Positions 59,421 to 64,000 of a stretch of 64,000 bases of DNA are shown here, in pieces. The notes under the pieces were generated by a model that saw nothing but the letters and a program-made list of their open reading frames with translations, was not told the origin of the DNA and did no database searches. A program made the position numbers and the translations under genes. The DNA is from Pseudomonas sp. GV085. Its GTDB lineage: Bacteria > Pseudomonadota > Gammaproteobacteria > Pseudomonadales > Pseudomonadaceae. Where the stretch lies: contig NZ_QAOV01000004.1 of the NCBI RefSeq assembly GCF_003050925.1, positions 62,001-126,000 of the forward strand, given 5' to 3'. The first letter of the stretch is position 1; each line of letters opens with the position of its first letter.

Positions 59421-60676
59421 AATATCGAGCGACGAATCTATCGGGGATGACACTAATGGGCTTTTTGAAAAAACTGACCGGCAAACTGGCGTTGCTGATG
59501 ACGCTGTGCGTGCCTTCGGCAGAGGCGGCGAATCAAGAGATCCGCGCATTGTTCACGCCCGATCCAGCGCAACCGAACAGGAATGTGTTTATCAACAAGA
59601 CGCCCAACAGTGGTTATTGCGCGATCTATCCTTCCGAATGTGCGGCCAACCAAACGTTCAGCATTCAGGTGCCGATTCGTTTCAATTCCACTCGCGCCGT
59701 CGTGCCCGGCGGTGGTGGTGTGGGGGTGAAAGCGCCCGCCAATTGGCGGCAGCTGACTGTCACCAATCGCGACACCCAGGAAACGGAGACCGTTGAAATA
59801 CGCATCATTGGCATGGGTTCAAGATATGTGCTGAGCGATACAGCCGCCAACCTGGTGGGGGTAACAGACATGCTCGAAGGCCATCAAAAGCTTTGGACCG
59901 ACCGTAGTTGGGTTTACGCAGCACCGCCTTGTCTATACAGCGGTGTGGGAAGCTACAACGATTCGGCTTATCGTTTTTTCTGGAAGACGCCCGTGCAAGC
60001 GGCGTGTACCAAGTTGCCCGCCTTTACCATCCCGAGCATGTCGTTCGAGAATATGGATTTTGCCTATGAGCTGCGCACCCCCAATCCCTTGGGTATGTCA
60101 TCCGGGCTTTACACCGGATCGATGGTTTATTCCGTCGGGCCAGCCGCGGATTTCGACGTGGGGCCGATGATGGTGCCGGACGACAGTTTGCTGAGCCTCG
60201 ATTTTGTACTGGATGTTCAACACACGCTCAAGGTCGACCTGCCACCGGGTGGGAACAAGGTGACGCTGGAGCCGGAGGGCGGCTGGCGACCCTGGATCGA
60301 GAGTGGTCGCAAGCCGACCCGCATCTACCGTGACCAATTGTTTTACATCTCGGCGTCGTCGCGCTTCAGAGTCATGATGCAGTGCAGTCAGCCGAGCGGG
60401 AACAGTTGCCCTTTGTGGGGAAGGACGAAATTCGCCCTTGTGGACACAAGACTCAGTCTGCCCGACGGAATCGAGGGCAACAACGGGCCGGTCAAGGACC
60501 TCTGGCTGAAAAACGGCGTTTGGTATGGACCCTTTCAGCCAGGGTTTTATGTGGATCGAAAAGCGGGGAAATTGCATTTCGAGGTCTATAAGCCCTCCAT
60601 CGATGTAGTAGTGGGTACCGGATTCAATGACACGTTCAGCGGCAACATCACCGTTATCTGGGACTCGGATGTGTGA
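59417..60676 (+). CDS. CblD-like pilus initiator/tip protein (cluster 2, second)
   Basis: A 419-residue paralogue: signal up to about PSAEAA, RALFTPDPAQPNRNVFINKT, CAIYPSEC, YRFFWKTPVQAAC, FAYELRTPNPLGMSSG, HTLKVDLPPGGN and the end ITVIWDSDV. ATG 59417 overlaps the second pilin stop; an in-frame ATG at 59447 or 59456 would give a more usual signal peptide length. It is the last gene of cluster 2. Confidence 0.88.
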   Translation: MKYRATNLSGMTLMGFLKKLTGKLALLMTLCVPSAEAANQEIRALFTPDPAQPNRNVFINKTPNSGYCAIYPSECAANQTFSIQVPIRFNSTRAVVPGGGGVGVKAPANWRQLTVTNRDTQETETVEIRIIGMGSRYVLSDTAANLVGVTDMLEGHQKLWTDRSWVYAAPPCLYSGVGSYNDSAYRFFWKTPVQAACTKLPAFTIPSMSFENMDFAYELRTPNPLGMSSGLYTGSMVYSVGPAADFDVGPMMVPDDSLLSLDFVLDVQHTLKVDLPPGGNKVTLEPEGGWRPWIESGRKPTRIYRDQLFYISASSRFRVMMQCSQPSGNSCPLWGRTKFALVDTRLSLPDGIEGNNGPVKDLWLKNGVWYGPFQPGFYVDRKAGKLHFEVYKPSIDVVVGTGFNDTFSGNITVIWDSDV

Positions 60677-60700
60677 CGCTCCGGTAAAAATTGCAGCAAG

Positions 60701-60737
60701 ACTCCTGAAGTCAAGGCGACGCCTGGACTCCAGGAGT
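60701..60737. terminator. Long imperfect hairpin between cluster 2 and the NEL-type gene
   Basis: ACTCCTGAAGTCAAGGCG and CGCCTGGACTCCAGGAGT form an 18-bp stem with two mismatches between convergent genes. It lacks a clear T-run on either side. Confidence 0.65.
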
Positions 60738-60748
60738 TGGTTACTCGT

Positions 60749-63700
60749 TTACAACGCGTGTTTGTCCAGCAGCATCCGGGTCAGGCTTCGTCCCAGTTGC
60801 AGTTTTTCATCGGCCAGCGTGTTGAGGCTGTCCGAGTAGGCCTGCTCATTGATTTCGCCAGCCTCCCTGCGTTGCTCGAGAAGTCGTAACTTCTCATCGA
60901 ACGCCCGATCATTCGAACGGAATCTCAGGTCATGGGTCTCGCGCAGGTACTGGTCCCAGAACGGCTGTGCGAGCATGACGTCAAGCAAGCCGTCCCCTTG
61001 CTCCAGCGCTAGAACGGTGACGTACGCCTGCTCGATGGCGTTGTCGCTCACGGCGGCGATCTGCCGGTAAAGCATGCCCTCCGATTGCCAGGGCAACTCA
61101 AGGCGCGATGCCAGACGGGTCTGAAACGCCAGGTAGATTTCCACTTCTTCGACCCTGCTCGGGCGTGACAGCGCATCGGCCCGGGCGATGTCATTGACCC
61201 GTTGCAAGCGCGCGGCACCCTTGCTCAAGCTCACCATCCGGGTTTCCAGTTCGGCGGCATTGGTCGAATAGGCATACGCCTGGGACGCAAGCGCCTGCAC
61301 GCCCATGTTGTTGAAAACTTCGGAGCTGGCGTCGGCACAGGTGGTGGGTTGCTCGGCGGTCTGAAACAGTCTTTCGCGCAGTGGCGTATCCAGGTCCACC
61401 GCGTCGATCAGTTCCCAGACGCGACGGGACAGGGCTTTGCGGGTAGCGCCACCGGCTCTGAAATCGGCCGAATGGGTCAGGTTGTCGATGATTCTGAAGA
61501 AGCCTTCGCTGTTCGGCTCGTTCATCAGGTTGTCCCAGGCCTCTGCTCGGTAAGTCCCCAGTCCAGGCGAGTTCGCCCCCCAGAGCGATGAGTCATCATC
61601 GACCGGCCATTTGGCGCGCGCATTGGCGGCCAGAGGGGCGTAGGTGTTCTGGCGCGGCAAGCCTGATGAATCGCGGTATTGGAACAGGAGCTGGCGTTGG
61701 GTATCGTGCAATGAGTCGATGTCCAGCCGCGTGCGTGCTACCACCAATGCTTGCCTTGACCCGTTGACGACAGTGGGTACGGTCTTGATCGGGTTATCCC
61801 GCAGGTCAAGGAAGAATCCCTTGGGACGATGCCTGTTCAGCAATCCGTCTTTACTCAGCAATCCATCTGGCCAGGTATCGATCCCGGTGTTTGAAAGGTA
61901 GAGCACTTTCAGGCGTGGCATGCGCTCGACATTGGGGGGGCGGCGCAGCGGGTTGTGATCGAGCCGCAGGGTCTGCAGGCGTGTCAGGTGCTTCAATCGC
62001 TCGAGCGCCTCTGTATCCAGCGTAAAAAGATTGTGGCTCAGACGCAGGGTTTCGAGCAGGTGCATGCTGGCCACGTTTTCCGGCAAACGGGTCAGGTGAC
62101 AGCGACGTGCACTGAGGTGGCGTAGTCGGGCAAAGTCTTTCAAAAGCCCCGTGGCGCCCGGCGAGAACTCCAGCCCATCCAGACTCAAAGTGCTGATCTG
62201 CTCAAGATACGGTCGGATGTCCGGCAGAATTTTCCACCAGGGCTCCAGGTTGAAACTCAGGAGTTCAGTGGATAAGTCCAGTGCATAACCCTTGTCGAAG
62301 TGCGTACTGCGTTCGCCAAACAAAAGGGGTTTGCGCTGGAAGCATTCCATCAGGCGATCAGCGATGAACGTGATTTCCCTGGGCGCAAGGAGCGTATTGT
62401 CGGGCTCGAATGGCGTGTTTTTTTTCTTCCAGGTATCAAGGATGTTTTCCAGTTCTGTGAGTTCTTGCTTCAGTTTGTTCAGCAACTGAACAGGATCGCT
62501 GCCCGAAGGCATGGAACGAATGAAGTTGTCGACTTCATGTTCACGCAGGTGCGGATACAGATTTTTCACCCGTTGCTCGAGGGTGACTGGCTGTCTGGAG
62601 AAAGCAGGGCCGCGTAAAAGCAGGCTCGTGTCCAACTCCGCCACCGGCCGGATGGAAGGCTCCAGCAAGAGCGTGCGGCGTTCGGCCGGTGCCATGGTCT
62701 TGACCATTATCCATTGCTTGAGGGCTTGTCCCTGGCCCAATCCATAACCTATTGACCGGCGTGCCTGCTCCGGCAAGGCACGCAGCAGCGCTTCATGAAA
62801 GTCGACAGCATCGGAAAGCGGACGATGTTGACCGTCGACAACTTCATAACGATCGTCTCCCACCCGTAAGAGCAGTCGTACTTGAGTGGCATCGTCAGGA
62901 CCGACGCCGCAACGCAAAGAACCATCGGCGGTGCTGTCACGTATTTCCACGCGCAGATCGCCCAAGGCATCGCTGTTGAGTCGCAGCGCGTTGAGCGCCA
63001 GGCGCTCGGTATCGGCGGTCAGTCGTTCGTTCTGGTAGAAGCCTTCACTGGACCGTGTCGCGCGGGTTTCAAAGGCACACTCACGGGCGTGGCTCTTGAG
63101 ATCCAGTGGGAGGCGCTGCTGTGTGTCGACGATGCGCAGATCGTCTTGCCGGGCATGGGCCACCAGGCGTTCGGCGATGATCGTCGGCAGTTCAGGGTAT
63201 TGCCGCTGCAAGACTTGAACGCGTCGATCGGTACTGCGTGTGCGAGAGCGATAGATGTAATCCGCGATGTCGGTCTTGCGCCCTTCGACCTGCTCGGCCA
63301 GGCGATCACGCAGGCGCTGTACCTTCGCTTGCCTGGACAATCCCGGTCCGACCAACGCTTCCAGTTGTTGCTCATCGAGAAACCTGACGACCCGCTCCGG
63401 CAACCTGCCGGCCATCACGTCCGTCAGCCCGATCTCCAGCGTCCGTTCCGGCCGGGCACTGGCGTTGCCGTACAGGCGGGAGGCGCCGAGCAGGTCGGAG
63501 CGTTCATACACCCTCAAGGCATGGTCGGACGGCCAGCCCGGCAGTTCGGTGATCAGTTGCTCGAACCAGTGCGATGACGGGTCTATCGGGCTTCCCGAAC
63601 GAATCTGCGTAGTCGTGGCGGCAACATCTTCCATCGCCCTGAAGCGGTTCACCGTGTCTTCCAGCAACAGTGGCGGCTCGGCGTTTTCGACGTGCATGCG

Positions 63701-64000
63701 CCGCAGTGCGTCTTCTTCGGTGCCGCTGATCAAGCGGATGTTTTCCAGTTGCCGTGAGTTTAAGCCATCGGTCATGTGCCCCAGCCGTTGCATCAGCTTC
63801 GGGTGCTCCCAGGTCAAGGGGTTTTCACCTTCATGGCGCCAGGCGCCGCGACCGTTATGGGCCAATTTCGGTGCATAGGCTTCGGGACGGGTGGGGTGTT
63901 CAAGTCGATACTGCGCGGTTTGCGGATCCTTTCGAGTCACATAGTGGCGGCCCTCCAAAGGAAGAATGTCCCGGCCTTGATGGCGATGCAGGCCCAGTCG
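60749..64000 (-). CDS. Leucine-rich-repeat protein with NEL-type E3 ubiquitin ligase domain (5' end outside window)
   Basis: At least 1083 residues, open to the window edge, so the N-terminal part is missing. An LRR tract (about 62180-61800) reads LRHLSARRCHLTRLPENVAS, LLETLRLSHNLFTLD, LQTLRLDHNPLRRPPNV and LKVLYLSNTGIDTWPDG. The C-terminal NEL region has WGANSPGLGTYRAEAWDNLM and the CxD motif in QPTTCADASSEVFNNMGVQA (Cys codon 61337-61339), the catalytic cysteine of IpaH/SspH ligases. Such enzymes are injected into eukaryotic cells and ubiquitinate host proteins. The upstream part, with RHYVTRKDPQTAQYRLEHP-like segments, resembles large Pseudomonas toxins of the DUF6543 type. No ubiquitination target or secretion route can be inferred. 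Confidence 0.85.
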   Translation of the reverse strand, partial: RLGLHRHQGRDILPLEGRHYVTRKDPQTAQYRLEHPTRPEAYAPKLAHNGRGAWRHEGENPLTWEHPKLMQRLGHMTDGLNSRQLENIRLISGTEEDALRRMHVENAEPPLLLEDTVNRFRAMEDVAATTTQIRSGSPIDPSSHWFEQLITELPGWPSDHALRVYERSDLLGASRLYGNASARPERTLEIGLTDVMAGRLPERVVRFLDEQQLEALVGPGLSRQAKVQRLRDRLAEQVEGRKTDIADYIYRSRTRSTDRRVQVLQRQYPELPTIIAERLVAHARQDDLRIVDTQQRLPLDLKSHARECAFETRATRSSEGFYQNERLTADTERLALNALRLNSDALGDLRVEIRDSTADGSLRCGVGPDDATQVRLLLRVGDDRYEVVDGQHRPLSDAVDFHEALLRALPEQARRSIGYGLGQGQALKQWIMVKTMAPAERRTLLLEPSIRPVAELDTSLLLRGPAFSRQPVTLEQRVKNLYPHLREHEVDNFIRSMPSGSDPVQLLNKLKQELTELENILDTWKKKNTPFEPDNTLLAPREITFIADRLMECFQRKPLLFGERSTHFDKGYALDLSTELLSFNLEPWWKILPDIRPYLEQISTLSLDGLEFSPGATGLLKDFARLRHLSARRCHLTRLPENVASMHLLETLRLSHNLFTLDTEALERLKHLTRLQTLRLDHNPLRRPPNVERMPRLKVLYLSNTGIDTWPDGLLSKDGLLNRHRPKGFFLDLRDNPIKTVPTVVNGSRQALVVARTRLDIDSLHDTQRQLLFQYRDSSGLPRQNTYAPLAANARAKWPVDDDSSLWGANSPGLGTYRAEAWDNLMNEPNSEGFFRIIDNLTHSADFRAGGATRKALSRRVWELIDAVDLDTPLRERLFQTAEQPTTCADASSEVFNNMGVQALASQAYAYSTNAAELETRMVSLSKGAARLQRVNDIARADALSRPSRVEEVEIYLAFQTRLASRLELPWQSEGMLYRQIAAVSDNAIEQAYVTVLALEQGDGLLDVMLAQPFWDQYLRETHDLRFRSNDRAFDEKLRLLEQRREAGEINEQAYSDSLNTLADEKLQLGRSLTRMLLDKHAL

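Overview
The window looks like the chromosome of a fluorescent Pseudomonas (P. fluorescens group). It is GC-rich, its housekeeping proteins are typical of the genus (recO-pdxJ, mltF/purL, guaBA, cmoAB, gcd/oprB), and it is strewn with Pseudomonas-type REP palindromes in at least three sequence classes. I see no tRNA, rRNA, CRISPR array or intact insertion sequence.

Layout. 1-6.9 kb: end of recO, pdxJ, convergent mltF, then purL and a small NIF3/YqfO-like gene. 7.0-12.7 kb: one gene for a very large dermonecrotic-type toxin. 13.0-18.4 kb: small housekeeping genes (L,D-transpeptidase-like, two NUDIX hydrolases, gamma-carbonic anhydrase, DUF1289, a YhhQ-like membrane protein, purT, and an unknown zinc-ribbon protein). 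18.5-21.7 kb: guaB-guaA. 21.8-30.3 kb: a trehalose phosphotransferase locus. treR is divergent from treB-treC, a maltoporin-like porin, a fused EIIA-HPr-EI protein and a short EIIB-like protein that lacks the phosphorylated cysteine. Two perfect palindromes between treR and treB are the likely TreR operators. 30.5-38.0 kb: multicopper oxidase, tadA, cmoBA, a YhhN-like protein, a chagasin-like lipoprotein, and a Lon-family protease behind a near-perfect heat-shock (sigma-32) promoter. 38.3-43.5 kb: PQQ glucose dehydrogenase, OprB porin, a VF530-type protein and a membrane protein.

43.5-64 kb is the accessory part. Two paralogous CS1/CblD-type (alternate chaperone-usher) fimbrial clusters have the same gene order: pilin, usher, CblD initiator, chaperone, second pilin, second CblD. 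Between them sits a PadR regulator/siderophore-interacting ferric reductase pair (YqjI/YqjH-like). Cluster 1 ends with a decayed third CblD gene and a REP island. On its other side lie a 3'-end remnant of a second siderophore-interacting gene and a transposase remnant. Cluster 2 is followed by a convergent gene, cut by the window edge, for a leucine-rich-repeat protein with a NEL-type (IpaH/SspH-like) E3 ubiquitin ligase domain.

The accessory genes suggest interaction with a eukaryotic host or with surfaces: two adhesive pili of an unusual double-subunit design and two giant effector-like toxins. The core genes cover purine and vitamin B6 synthesis, tRNA wobble modification and sugar uptake or oxidation. 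Gene identities come from reading the translated sequences; no database search was possible.
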